A stretch of 64,000 nt of DNA from contig NC_083598.1 in NCBI RefSeq assembly GCF_020882245.1, positions 73,351,714-73,415,713 on the forward strand, given 5' to 3'. Below are positions 25,401-38,900 of the stretch, piece by piece. The notes under the pieces were generated by a model. It ran no database searches, was not told the origin of the DNA, and saw only the letters and a program-made list of their open reading frames with translations. Both the position numbers and the translations under genes were made by a program. Origin of the DNA: Rhopalosiphum padi. Its lineage: Eukaryota; Arthropoda; Insecta; Hemiptera; Aphididae. Every line of letters starts with the position of its first letter. Within the stretch, counting starts at the first letter, position 1.

Positions 25401-28400
25401 TTAAATAATTTTGCAATTAGGTTGTAAAATATATCAATAGTATAATAGTCAATAATTTACAAACTAACCACACGTTTTTCATCACTACGTTGTCTTTGTA
25501 AGACTAATTGACCATACGCCTGGCCTTCATTTGATGTAGATATAAGTGCTACACTCAGTTTTTGACTTTCCATTGGTTCTAATAACAATTTCATTTCTGA
25601 TACGTGATTTTCACCAGAAGATATCAGCTTAAAAGTAAAGATAATCAAACATCTTATACAAAAACTAAAAATAAATTAAGTTTAAAAACAAAAATTACAT
25701 ACTTTAAAACAATTTTTATTATCTCTTATTTTTAAATGCAATTTTTCTTTGTGTGAACCACGGTTACGTAAGGTAAAAATTTGCACAGATTTAGTGTTTG
25801 GAGGTACACTTCCCCATATTAAACTTGAACTTGTAGATTCTAATTCCAACCGCCCAACTATTAACAAATTGAAAAAAAAATAAGCTAGTAAATAAATATA
25901 AAAATTAAATAAAAATAAACCTGCGCTAGATGAACTTGTACTCCAAGGAGATATAGGTCGTGAAGACGGTGAACCCATTTGTTGAAACTCAACTAAAAAA
26001 TAGTAAAATAACTTTAAATATACTTTCGATTTTTTATAATGTAAATACAAGGACATAAATTATTACAATTAGATTCAATATAGTTGACTTTGAAAAAAAA
26101 TTGTTTCTGTGAAGACACAACTTGTAAACAAATACTGGTTTCACTAAAAATAAAGTAAAATAAAAATAATTCATGATTAATTATCAATAAAATATTAAAA
26201 TGTTCAAAAATTATATTACTTGAAAGAATTAATTGATTTGGATGGGAAAAACACAACTTTCAATTTTACTTTTTCATTAATAGCTAATTTGAATTTATCA
26301 GGCTGAATTGTAAATTCTGCACATTGTTTGTTATTTTGTTGTACAACTAAACTTATTGGAATTTCACTATTGTTGGTTATTTCTATAGTACCATTCAGTG
26401 AAAACTGTCCAGTTTTTTGCAATAATAATGGATTTTGATCAAAAGAAATAGATGTAAACCCAACACATCCTGTTAAATTGGAACAGAATAATAACGGTGA
26501 ATAATTGGTAGACAATTCTTCAACAGAATCTAAAACTATTTGAAGCCGACCAGTTAGTTTGCAATTAATTTTTGAAAAATGTGTTGTGAGGATGTTCACA
26601 TCACATTGCCATAATTCAGATGGTTTTAGAATGGCTTTACCCTGAATAACATCACAGTTATCCTGAAACAATTATAATATATTATTGTATATAAAGTAGT
26701 AATTATGCATTATAATTTTGGTGAATATATTTCACATTGTAATATTGTACAAACCAAAAATATTTTAAACTTAAATTAAAATACAATTATTTATAATATC
26801 ATAATATTTATTTTTATATCATTATTTTATGTATAGGCAAATGATAACATATGACTGATAAATTTAAACAAACCTGGCTTAAAATAAATTTAATTGGAAC
26901 TTGGTAAGTTCCTTTGTTTAATAATTTGATTGGTAAAGACTTTTGAGATAACTCTGGTAATAAGCCGAAGTCCATAGAGCCAAAACTGTTATTTATCCAA
27001 GTAACCTAAAAATAAAAATATTTTGTTAAATGATTTATTTAAAAATTTTGACCAAATAATAAAATACCTGTGGCTCAATAGAATGAATTTGAATGTTACG
27101 ATAAATTTCTTGAGTTATATCATTACTTTTAAGCTCTATATAAATATTTATACTTCCAGAAGTTAAGGGAACAATCCCAATCTAGAAAAATAATTTCATA
27201 AATATATTTGTACATCAATTACAATTTTTAGTTCCATACAGTAAACGAAGCTTCAGACAATGGAGGTATGATGCAAGTTTTATCTGAACAAAATACAGTT
27301 GCCACATTTGATCCAATCAGCTTATCATCAACAAATTTAGAAGTATTTATATGGTTAAGTGATATGTCCAATAAATGTAATGTATATTTTGCTTCAATGG
27401 TTAATCTATTTTCCAATGTAATTACAGCTTGAGAGTAAGTTCCAATACATACATCACCAATTTCAAGTTTTTTACTAATTTTCCCTTAGAATTATATATA
27501 AAAAAAAAGTAAAATATAAAATAATATGGAAAATATTTATTTATATCCTAAAAATGTATGTTTCATTACCAAATAGTAAATAATTTTTTTGTAAAATGGG
27601 AATCCAGATCAAGAAAAATCATTATTGTGCATTATTTAAAATAAATAAAATAAAATATAACTGTTAAGTACAAATTTATCTAATATACAAATTCTACTTA
27701 AAATAATTTTTAAATATAATGATTTTTCATTGTCAAAATATTTTTAGATCACTGTATTTAAATAAAAAGAAATTAAAACTTACTGTAATCTTGAACGTTT
27801 GACTGATTCAATTTATCTTGATGTATAGCTTCATTACAATAGACAATTTTAGAAATATTAGTAGATTTATTAAATGACATTTCAGTCAAAACTTCATGAT
27901 TATTAGTTAAAATAGAAAAATTTGAAAGATCGATATTGTTTTCTGATATCTCTGATGTTCCCAATGTGCAGTCTTCAAAATATCCACTTTTAGGTGTTAA
28001 AAAAAATGTGCAATTATTATTTATTTGTGCTTTTGTTTGTTTTCTGAAACATTTAAATTATAAATTAGACGTTACATTTAAGATGGCATTTATTTGTGTA
28101 ATGAGTTTACTTCTTAAAATTATTGGATAAATTGTACTTGTTTGATGTACACTGATTTAAGGTATTAATAAACATTTCACTTTTTTCGTTTTTATTTTCA
28201 TAATGCGTTTCCAAATTAACATTTTTATTAAATTCTGAAGTTGTTTCATGGATATTTGTAATATTTTTTTGAGGAGAAATAAAACTTAAATTGTCTAAAG
28301 ATTGAAAACCTAAAAAATTAAAATATAATCCACATGTTATGTAGAAAAAAAAATAAATGCATCCAAGAGAAAATTAAATAGAAATTTACATAATTCTGCA

Positions 28401-31400
28401 TGCTCAAGATTTTGCGAAGCAATAGAGAATCTAGTGGAAGTAGATAATCGTCTTTGAGGAAACTTATAAGACTCATTCAACTGTCTATCATCAGACAAAT
28501 CTATATTTACAAGAAATGAGATACTTAAGTTAAATAAAAAATAATGCATTATATAAATAATATATAATACTCATTTTACGTGTATAAAGTATAAAATTAA
28601 ATATATATATTTATTTTTAAATATATGTTGTTACCTTCAAAACTCGGCCAAAATAATTAAGCTTAAATTTTAAAAGAAAATAGTATGATAAATTAATTAT
28701 CACTCAAAAATAAAGACAAATTGTAATTTTTAGGCATTTGTTAAGAATTTTTCATATTATATTTTTAAACAACCAGTTACTACAATAAACAGGCTTGCTT
28801 ATTATAATGAATTAATTATATAATTTGAATTAATAAAGAAATTTTATTTAATGTGGATATTCATTATTTTTATTCAATCTGTCAATATTAAATCATGACT
28901 CATGAGCAAGAAAGCTATGGTTTTAAGACTGCCCATAAACAAACATGCCAATTTTCAATGTAGGTGGAAATTATAAAAATTACAATAAAATTAGATATTT
29001 AAGTTTAGTTGAATAATATTGATATTTTATTCATGATATGGTAGATTAAACATTGACTGTGTTTGATCTTATAATTTTGAAAAATAGAAAGTGAAACAAT
29101 TACATTTTTATGAAATAGTTATTTACTGTTAATTGACATTATTTTCTATTAAATTAATTAAATTCTATTTTGCTACATACAAAACAATGTGATAATAATT
29201 TATTTGCTTTCATTATTTAAGCTTAATTGTTTTATAAAAAAATTATTAAATAATTTATTATATTAAGTTGATAAATTTCATATTATCTGGTAATTATCAT
29301 TTATAACTTTCCTTCTACATATAAAGACATTTTAAAATTACTAAGCATTAAAAATAATACGAAAGCATAATATACAATATTATTTAATAATCTACAGAAG
29401 AATTAGTAAGCGATATTTCTAAAGTATATAATTTATTGAAGCAATTTTCAAACCTCCTGATAGCAATACTTCAGTCAATTCTTTTGGATTAGCTGAATTT
29501 GTTTTAGATGTTAATACTTCAGAAATATCAGACAAACTTGTTAAGTTTAACAAATTATTGGATACATGACTGTCAGTCCAAGATGTAATTGAAGACATTG
29601 TCTTGTAGCCTATATGAGCTTGTTGATCTGAATAGTCAATAAATACATATTATACAAGAAACATAGTTGATTACAAAATGTAATAATACATTACCTTCTT
29701 GGTTATTTTTGACATTATTAGGAACTAATAATGAACAATGACTTTCTTTTAACTCTTTTATAAATGTTTCATTGCCGTTTTTTCGTTTAGGAAAAATTGC
29801 AGATAAGTCTTCAACAGGTATACTTTTAGCAGCAAAGTAATTTGCTGCAAACGATGCATTTTCATTTGATTGCCTATAATATTAATGTCTTTTACATTTT
29901 TATTTTATTTTATTAGTAATATATCTATTACTGGACTTCTGAAAATCATTATCACAGTAACAGGTTGTCAACATGTCTAAAAAAAAAAAAAAATCCAATT
30001 TAATAATTATAAATACTCATTACTTACTTTTCCCCTTCTAAAGAAAAAATCAAAACGACTTTTCAGGACAATGAACCAAATTCTTTACGATTAATTTCTT
30101 CAGTTTCAGCTAATTTTTCTTTAAATTCACTGCCAGATTATAAAAATCATCACTGGAAAATGAACAACATCGTCGTGTCGTGATCTCTCTCAACAACAAC
30201 CCGCGCACAAAAAACATACCTCACCTTTAAAAATAATGTCAAATTGATAACTAACATATCATTGAACGCATTGGTTACATTTGTTAAAGATGTCCTGACA
30301 TTCAGCTTATTAACTTCATTATCTTTAAAAAATAAATAAATGAATTACAATGGAATTTAAACTGGGAAAAATAATATATTTACTATTGACAATATTTTTT
30401 ATTGAACTTGCTCTAGCGAGAGTATTTCTAGCTTGAGTAGCTTGACTTAAACGACGTTGCAGAGCAGGCTGGTTATTATGAATATTATATTGAAATGATT
30501 CTCTTTTGTATGTATGACCTATATCTAGAAATTAAAGAAATATTAAAAAATGTCAAAATATTTAGTAAGTAACTGTATTATTATTTATTATTACCAGACA
30601 TATTATCTAATTCAAGAATTCCCAAAGAAGATTGACCACCAAATGATGAATACATACTTTCCATTTGTACATTTTTTTTATTGCTTGACATTTCTGATAA
30701 AGTTTTAGTTCCTAAATTAATATCAGTCAATTCATCAGAGAATGTCGAAGAAAATGTCTCATCACTTTTGGTATTCCTAAGGTAATTTCTTACGGATCTA
30801 AAAAATATAAATTAGTTTTAGGTAATTTAATAACTAATTGCATTTTCCTAAGTTGTTGAAATTAAATTTTTTTAATCAATTTTGGCTTAAATGACTATGA
30901 GTTACTACTAGGGCAGTGAAATTATAGCATTTGCGTTTTTTTTTTATTTTAGTACAATTTTAATATAATGTTTAATTTTTAAGTCAATGATATATAATAT
31001 AAAAATTATTATTCAATATTTGAATGAAAAAATAAAGTATGTAAAATGATTATCAGAAGATTGCTGCTCAAAACAATGAACTAGTTTATTTCTAATATGT
31101 GTCTATTACACTTACACACTCTAAATTTTAAAGAAGATTTTTCAGGAATGATAATATTTACTGTAGGTACTAGAACTGACAATCTGTCACCTTCAAAAAA
31201 TTTAAAAATCTCTTGTTATGCAATGCAATAACTTAAGCAATCTTAAAATCTATTTTAATTTTGGTTTATTGAATTTTTTTTTTTTTATTATTCTCTTTTT
31301 TAAATATTTTTAAAATATTATAAAAGAATAATGCAAATTGAATGTGTTTTTTTAATGTAATAACTTCATTACCCTATTTATTACCTATTTTAGTATAATG

Positions 31401-31702
31401 TACATCAAATGGTTTATTTACTTCTTAACAAAATATAAGAATATATTCTTTTACTTGAATAACCAAACATGACATAATCTTAGAGATATCAAGTTCTCAA
31501 ATATTGCTTTAAAGGCAAAATATGTTAGAATAATGTCCTGTTAAGTAAAAGATTTAAATTTTATATTCTTATAAGCCCTATACTGGCTATACTACATAAT
31601 GTAACAATATTATTAATATTATTTATAATTTGCAACATACCGTTGATCTTGAGATTTGACAGCAGTAGACGAAGCTTTAGGTTCTATTCCTGATTTGGAC
31701 AT
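22477..31702 (-). CDS. Spd-2: SPD-2 / CEP192-like centrosome protein
   Basis: Centriole-associated scaffold that recruits pericentriolar material and supports mitotic centrosome growth. I assembled 21 coding exons (right to left): 31702-31641, 30797-30595, 30524-30384, 30322-30220, 29873-29695, 29627-29454, 28500-28390, 28309-28138, 28043-27784, 27484-27240, 27181-27068, 27005-26874, 26662-26220, 26143-26067, 25992-25921, 25857-25703, 25627-25469, 24957-24795, 24726-24528, 23418-23295 and 22518-22477. Phases agree throughout and give 1109 residues, close to fly Spd-2. Residues 1-470 are Ser/Asn-rich and low complexity. From about 470 come repeated Ig/ASH-like beta domains (for example LEIGDVCIGTYSQAVITLEN). 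The SPD-2 family block is LIWGSVPPNTKSVQIFTLRN near residue 845. The donor of the 26143-26067 exon and the 30220 donor are the least certain. A premature-stop exon lies in the fourth intron. Confidence 0.88.
23652..24067. mobile_element. Long-arm foldback MITE, copy C
   Basis: Ends read AGAGGACGTCTCACCTGCAT and, at the right, its near complement ATGCGGGTGAGATGTCCTCT. Long arms pair through 'tttcaatagtgtgctttta' / 'aaaagcacactattgaaat' and 'attatctatgttctttcgtt' / 'agagaacacagatacagttc'. It is the best-preserved of the three copies and defines the outer ends of the family. It lies in a SPD-2 intron between exons 23418-23295 and 24726-24528. Confidence 0.88.
30028..30129 (-). other. Phase-compatible exon with one in-frame TGA (possible poison exon)
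   Basis: Within the fourth SPD-2 intron, a 102-base segment has an AG acceptor (ctggcag) and an excellent donor (ggaaaa|gtaagt). It joins the exon ending at 30220 and the exon starting at 29873 in matching phase. It reads EFKEKLAETEEINRKEFGSL-S, then TGA at 30065-30063, then KVVLIFSLEGEK. The first half has a strongly coding, charged composition. A stronger acceptor upstream (ttttccag, exon start 30152) gives a different frame that also stops. It may be a poison exon, a dying exon or a sequence error. Confidence 0.45.
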
Positions 31703-33087
31703 GATTATAAACTCAAGTTATAACATCAATTATTTCTAAATACTAATGTGATAATTAAACCACTGTAGTTGATAAAATATCATTCTAATTAATAAGTATG
31801 TAATACGTGTAGTGAAGTCATCTACACTTGTCACTTGAAGATGAATAGTTTATCGTAAACATTAAATACCAAAAAAATAGTTTGAACTATCAACAAAATT
31901 GATTTAAGAACTATATAGGTAATACCTATTTAGACGTTTAGATAGATATTTGAATTCCGAACGGACGAGTATTCAAAACAAACGAAGATCGTTAACCATG
32001 AAAAACGGATTAAGATAACAAACACAATAGCATGGCTATACAACCGTGATTATATAGACTGTAGAGGCTGCATCACTTATCAGTTATCAGTAAATTTTGA
32101 GTTAAAAATATAAATTAACATATTATTAAATATTTTATATAATAAGATTAATGTCTGTAAATTTTACAACTTGAAACCATAGGTGTTGGTATAAAATCAG
32201 CAAATGCATAATATACATGTGCCTAAAATTAAAATATTCAATTGAACAACAAAAAAACGTTCAAAGCGCAAAATGGATCATTATCTTATGTTCCAAGTGC
32301 TCCAATGACCAATTGTTCGATAGTATATTTTTTGTTCTAAGGCTCATTGTTTCAAGCTTTATTTAATCCAATGTTGGTTTATTCTATAATTCTATATCTA
32401 TATCGTATTTGTTTTTATTTTAAATTTTTATTACGTAATATTATATTAACAAAATTTGGAAAGTTTTTGCCACCCTTTAAAATATTGCTACTTTTGCCGC
32501 CTGGGGCACTTGCCGTAATTGTCTACTCCTCCTCCCCTTTGCACGGCCGTGAGTCTTCCTTTAAATGTAGTAGATGCTTGACAATCTAAATAAATACTGA
32601 ATGCTGTTCATAATCATTAATCATAACAAAATTTTGTCATGTTCATAAACATGCATTTCCAATTTTAATATAATTATGTTTTTAATTTCATTGTTAAAGG
32701 AATCAATCAACTTATTTGATGATAGGTCTTCCAAAACAGAGTCTACGAGCGTTACTCGGAAAAAAAGTCCCGAAAAAAATTTAGTACCTATTTTATTTCT
32801 GCGACAAAAATAAAAATTTAATTGTGGAAAAATCTAAATTAACAAGTGATTCGCCTGCTCAAATTTGATATTTGATATTAATAAATTAAAAACTACAAAA
32901 TAATTTATTTATCATAAGCATCATCTCCTTTAGGTGCAACAAATGTATTTACGTATATGGCATATTAAATAATTACAAAATATTCAATAATATTTATTGT
33001 TAAATCAGTAAATAGTTAACCAGTATTTAAAAAAAATAATATGGGGCTATACGACACCCAACCACCTCCCCCCCTATATGGCTATAT

Positions 33088-33160
33088 ACACCACCAAGCC
33101 CATATACAGGGGGGTTGGTTTTAGGGGTTCAAACTCCCAGAAATTTTTAAAGTAGAATTA
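33088..33160. repeat. G-run dispersed repeat, copy 2
   Basis: 'cccatatacaggggggttgg' followed by 'ttaggggttcaaactccc' resembles the reverse complement of the copy at 11267-11428. The 'ggttcaaactcc' string mimics a tRNA B box but no cloverleaf can be drawn around it. Confidence 0.45.
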
Positions 33161-34830
33161 TTTTTATTATTAAAACAATAATAAAACAATCTATTTTTAA
33201 TTCATGTATTATAAATATTTTATTCCCCCTACCACGATAATTGAATCTGAATACGTATTTGTACTAGACAAGTACAAGGAATTTAGTTCACATATTTACA
33301 AAAGCGTATTTATATATTTACTGCTTGTAGGCCTGTGGAAAATGGCCACCCTTAATTATGAATTATGATAAAATACAATTTAATTAGGTAGGTATATGCA
33401 AAACAAATTTTAATTATATTTTAAATACAAAAACAACAATTTAATGGAGTTGAATAACATTAGAAAAAAAAAGGTAGGTATAACAAAATGTTTGTCGTAT
33501 ACATTCTAAATTTCTTACACAATAAATTACTTGTTAGACGATCGATTTACGTCGACATTAGGTTCTTGCAAATGTGTCAATTAAATTCTAGCAATTCAAT
33601 TCGTTTAACACTTGATTCTCTATCAAGAATAATGTTAAACTGTTCAACTTCTCATCAGCTTGAATGGACCTTAAATAGTTTTTTACGCGTTTGAGGCACT
33701 AAAACGATCTCTCGGTTGTACAATTGGATACTGGTACACTCACGAAAATTCTTAATGTTGTGTCAATCTAGAAAACTTTAAAAATAACAAATTCGAATTC
33801 TATTTTAAACCAATTCCATTGTTTTCAATAATTTAAAATAATAGTATTGGCTGTTGTGGCTATTAGAGTATTTTACAATAACAGAAAACAATATAATAAC
33901 TCTCACAGAGTCAATATGCAACACCATTAATATTGAAAAAAAAATTCCTTGAAAAATTTGCCGCTATAGGCACATGCCTATAGTGCCTGAATATTTAACT
34001 GTTTTATTATAAATTATAATATATCACAATATCAGTTTACTTTTAAATATTTAATTTCCTTTCATTATTGTCATTTAACATTAAATCGTTCATTAAAATT
34101 AAATAAATTTGAAGAAATTAATTAATAAATAATAATTTTAAAAAACCGGATAGAACCAAACATTTTAAAGCTAAGAATTCTCAGGCAGGAGACCAAATGT
34201 ATCATCTAAATATTTATTGGGAACAAAATGGTAGAAACAAACTGTCCTTTAAGTCAACATTTTTTGTATCTAAAATATTTTGAATTTCTCTTATTTTGCT
34301 TTTAAAATTGTGTCCACAAGATAAACTTTTCCACTATTTTCCATTGAAGAAAAAAGATCTCATAGTTAATGATTGATCCAAACATTAATGATCCTGGGAT
34401 TCACATAATGCAGGCTCTGTTAGATAAAAATTGTGCATTCAAGCATAGATCAGAAAATCGACAGCTAAATTTAGATCCATTAAAAACTTTATCTATCTGA
34501 CTATTGTTTAGGCTTCAATATATATATCACTAGCAGAAGTCTACAAATAAGAAAAACCATTAATGTATGTTAATTGTACAATATCAATATTTATTGGTAT
34601 ATTTTATATGTTGAAACAATTACATGAGCTAGTATAAATACCTATATTGCATTGAATGGATAAAACAAATTCTTAATAAGTGGTCCAAAAACTATTAAAA
34701 ATTTTGTGCTTAATAATTAGTACAGTATATTTAACATTTTATTACATTAAAAATAAATGAACATAAACAAATTACATTATCATACACCTACAACCGAAGA
34801 TCATATGAATGGAATGATTAAGTACCTATT

Positions 34831-34852
34831 TATATATATATATATATATATA
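34831..34852. repeat. (TA)11 microsatellite
   Basis: Uninterrupted TA dinucleotide run followed by an A run. Similar shorter runs occur near 35102 and 61073. Confidence 0.9.
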
Positions 34853-35928
34853 AAAAAAAACAGATAATCAGTCTATTAAATACATAACAGTAAGATAAAC
34901 TATTCAAACATTAAAGATATATTTTTTTATATACTTTATAATATAATATGAAAAACATTTTGTTAAAAATGTTGAACAAAACAGTTATATATCTATCAAA
35001 CAATTTTATATTATGTGTATTACATTAAAAAATAGGGGTAAAATGAGTTATGCTACACTAATTTTGCGCATAGGTACACAATAAATATTATATAATAATA
35101 ATATATATATATATATCAATGGATACATTATACATATAACCATATATAAAAGATAAAATTTTTTAATTCCGATAACAAGCGATGAGCATTTATACAATAA
35201 GGAGAATAACAATTAATTATATTTTAATCATATTATTTAGTAGTTGCTGAGGTATCTATAAAGTATTTATTGTTTATTAGAAAAAATATTTCCTTTTAAT
35301 TTTCTATTTATTTACTATGTACTGAATAATGCAAAGTATAACAAATCGGTACTTAAACATAACTTTTTTGGTAACAATATTTGGTACTTGAAATACACAC
35401 ATACATAAATATTATAAACCCCTAAACCAACTAGAAAAAAAAATCAAAAATTATCTGATTAATATTAGTCTTATATATTTGAAATGCCAAGTAATTAAGT
35501 ATATAGTTTATAAGCCGACCCAGTCTTGATAGAAACAAAAAATGTTTAGTTGAAAACATTTTCCTATTAATTAATAATAATGATTATTAAGCATTGAAGC
35601 TTACTATGAAATAAATTTAAATATGCTATAGACTATTTTTAATTCTAAAAAATGATCCAATTATTATTATTATTTATCAAATGAAAGTTTTGAAATTTAA
35701 TGAAATACGAGATTTCATTAAAATTGTAAAATAACCAGATAATTTAAATAAAATCATAGTAATTTTGTGTATATAATAATGTTATCAAAAAAAAAAAATA
35801 ATAATAATTATGAATTGTTCTAATTGATATGATAATATAATTATCATGAATAACTAGGCCGAGAGGTATTGAAAAATAATAAAATTTGCAAAAACCACAT
35901 ATGGTTAACATAAATATCAGATTGGAAT

Positions 35929-38900
35929 TTATTTTGGAGCTATGAGACCAGCAAGCATATCAAAGGAATTTCCATCTGGTCTGACATCTATGATGTCTCC
36001 ATCTTCTGAACGAACCCTTAGAAATCCATGGTCATCAAGTCCTATCACCGTGGCTTTGAATGTCGATTTGTTCGGTTTAAGCACTGTTACTACAGTATTA
36101 CTAATGGAAAAATACATAATAAATAGATATTATGCAAAAAAAATATTAATATAACTAAAAAAAAATTATTTTTACCTGTGAAGCCAGTATTTATAGTAAA
36201 GATCAAATATTATGTCTACATTGCCATTTTGAACTTGATTCAACAGCCTTTCGAGTTCAGTAAATACAGTGGCAAAATATTGCTCATAAGTCAATGTGTT
36301 GAGTTGGTTATGAGAGTTAGCATTATGCTCAATTATTATATCATTTATGCAAGTGGTAGGTAAATTGTTATTTAAATTTACACCACATCCTGCAAAGTGA
36401 ATAATAATAAATAACCAACAATAATAAAAAATAATTGTATCATTTTTATCTTATACCAATCGAACAGATGGCAGTGTTTCCTGCTGCAGAACTGCTGATG
36501 ACTAGGCCACCAATTTTTGCATTTCCTCCAGCATATATATCATTTGGCCATTTTAGACCGAGATCAAGTTTCTATAAACAATTGAAATAATAACCTATAT
36601 AAAGTACAATAAATAAAATAATACCAATATTTACATTATAACCACCGGGCAGTGAACATATAGCTGACACAACTGACAATGCAACAACATGTTGTAGCAA
36701 TGCTAATCTTTGACCAAGTTGAGAATCAAACGGAATGTGTAACTGTACAGAAAACATGGCACAGCCATTTGGACTCAACCATTTATTACCGCCTCTACCT
36801 ATTTACAAAAAATATAACATAATTTTTTTTTTTTTTTTTATTATTATTAAACTAGGCCATTAGCCTGCTATAACATAATTATTAATGTTAATATTTTAAA
36901 GCAATTGGGTATATGCTATATGCATATGTTCACAAATGGTTCTAATTTTTTTGTTATTTTAATAAAAACTACAATACAAACTAGAAAAAAAAAATTAGTT
37001 TACCAATTCCAGTAATTTGTTGTTTTGGAATGACTACAAGCCCATGTCGGGATATTGGATCGTTTAATAGTTTCATAGACGATGACATGACTTCTCCAAA
37101 TATTACTAAACGTCCTAATTCTTCAGTATGAAGATTCTATAAACATTTGATTATGTAATAAAATATAATAAAAAATGTATGAAATATTTGTATTAATCAT
37201 TCAGTGAATTATATGGCATAAAAATCTGTTTGATTTGTTTTGTTTTTTTACATCTATTGATAAATTTTTTTATAATATTTCATTTTTTTTTATAATTAAT
37301 CAATTAATAAAACATATATTATTTATTAATGGGTCATTGAAAACACTTAATCGGTCAAGTTAGAAATAGTCTGACAAAATTAAAAACAATTTTAAGTGTA
37401 AAATGTATTTTTTACAGTTATTTGTTTCATTTTTATTTAAAAATGTGTAGTACACAAAATCTCATTCCGAGACATCACTCAGTCTTATTTATTTTAATTA
37501 CTAAATTATTAAATGTATAAGTAGAATATATTTGTTTAAACATTTAATTAAAATGTCATAATATGTTATTTAATATTTTATTATTAGTAATTATATGTAA
37601 ATCTTACTTTGAAATATTCTTCTTCACTGAAGTCCACTGGGAAATCATTACAAATTACAGGTAAGGAGTATTCACTAGCTCCAATACACATTTCATCTTT
37701 TGTACAAAACTGAACTTTTAAGTCTTTCAATAACAATACATTATTTTTAGATACTTTTCCATTTAAAGAAGTTAAAAATTTAACTTTATCCTATAAGAAA
37801 ATTTAAAAAAATTGAGTATTAATGTAAAAAAGATAGATAAGATTAAATTATACATTTTCAGTTCCCAGCAAATAAGCAGCCGTATGTTTTGGTTCTTGAT
37901 CACATGACACACAATCCAGTCCCAAATGGGTGCTCAACAAATCCTTAATTAATAGGTATCTATCTTCAGTAGTTGAATGGTATTCTCCATTTTGATGAGG
38001 ATCGATTTCCAAATGTACCTAAAGTAGTTATAATGTTAATATATTTATTTGTTTATTTATATATTTGAATACAATATTACATAGACTCTTTAAAGATTTT
38101 AAAGATTTTATGAGAAAGTCATTATTGATAATTACTTGAGAGAAAATAACTTTTCCTCCAGATGGAGCAGTTGCTAAAATTAAACTTGGTGTTTCCCAAG
38201 TATCTTCAGCAGCTAGGACTTCAATGTTGATAGTATGATGCTTGTTGTTTGTATCAAACATATCTACAATGTCTAAATTCTTATCTTCTTTAATGCTAAT
38301 GGATTAACATACATCATTTTTATTGCAGCTCAAATAATTACTGAATAAAGTAATTTATCTTTACCCGTTTTCAGATGGAAAATGATCATTATTGGGGGTG
38401 CTGGGTTGGTAACAGAGAATGTGGTGTAAGAGAGATGTTCGCATGGATAATGGACGGTATGTGAAGCTGACTATGTCATCAGAACACACTTCAGCTGTAC
38501 TAAAAGCAGTTGGTAGCAGTGTACCGAGAAAATCAGAACACAAGCATAAGATTCGACCTCCTTCTGTTAACAGGTATTGTTCTAGTAATGGATAAAGTTC
38601 ATCAGGTACAGCACCGTAGACGACTACCATTGTGGCCTGTGATGTCCATGGTGAATGAAGCATTTTATCTAAGCTCAATGTATAGATTGTGTATCTATAT
38701 CATTGATTGATAATAAAATATAGACATTTAATATTAGAAGACCCTACATCAATAATAATCAATATACTTTATAATTTAAAATGGTTTACAATATTGAAGC
38801 ATCTTCTAAACAACTAGGGAGCTTTAAAAATATTTGTTATTATTTAAAATATAAAATACTCTAATTTTATAATATTATCATAAGCCAAGTATTAATTATG

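Larger units (their letters stand above)
31703..35928. other. Spacer between SPD-2 and HLCS
   Basis: Holds the SPD-2 upstream region on the left and the 3' flank of the holocarboxylase synthetase gene on the right. Includes a G-run repeat at 33088-33160 and (TA)n microsatellites. Open frames at 32347-32589 and 33488-33694 show no recognisable protein features. Confidence 0.5.

Noticed and set aside
33130..33150. tRNA-like T arm (ggggttcaaactccc)
   Set aside because: No acceptor, D or anticodon stem can be placed around it; it belongs to a dispersed G-run repeat.
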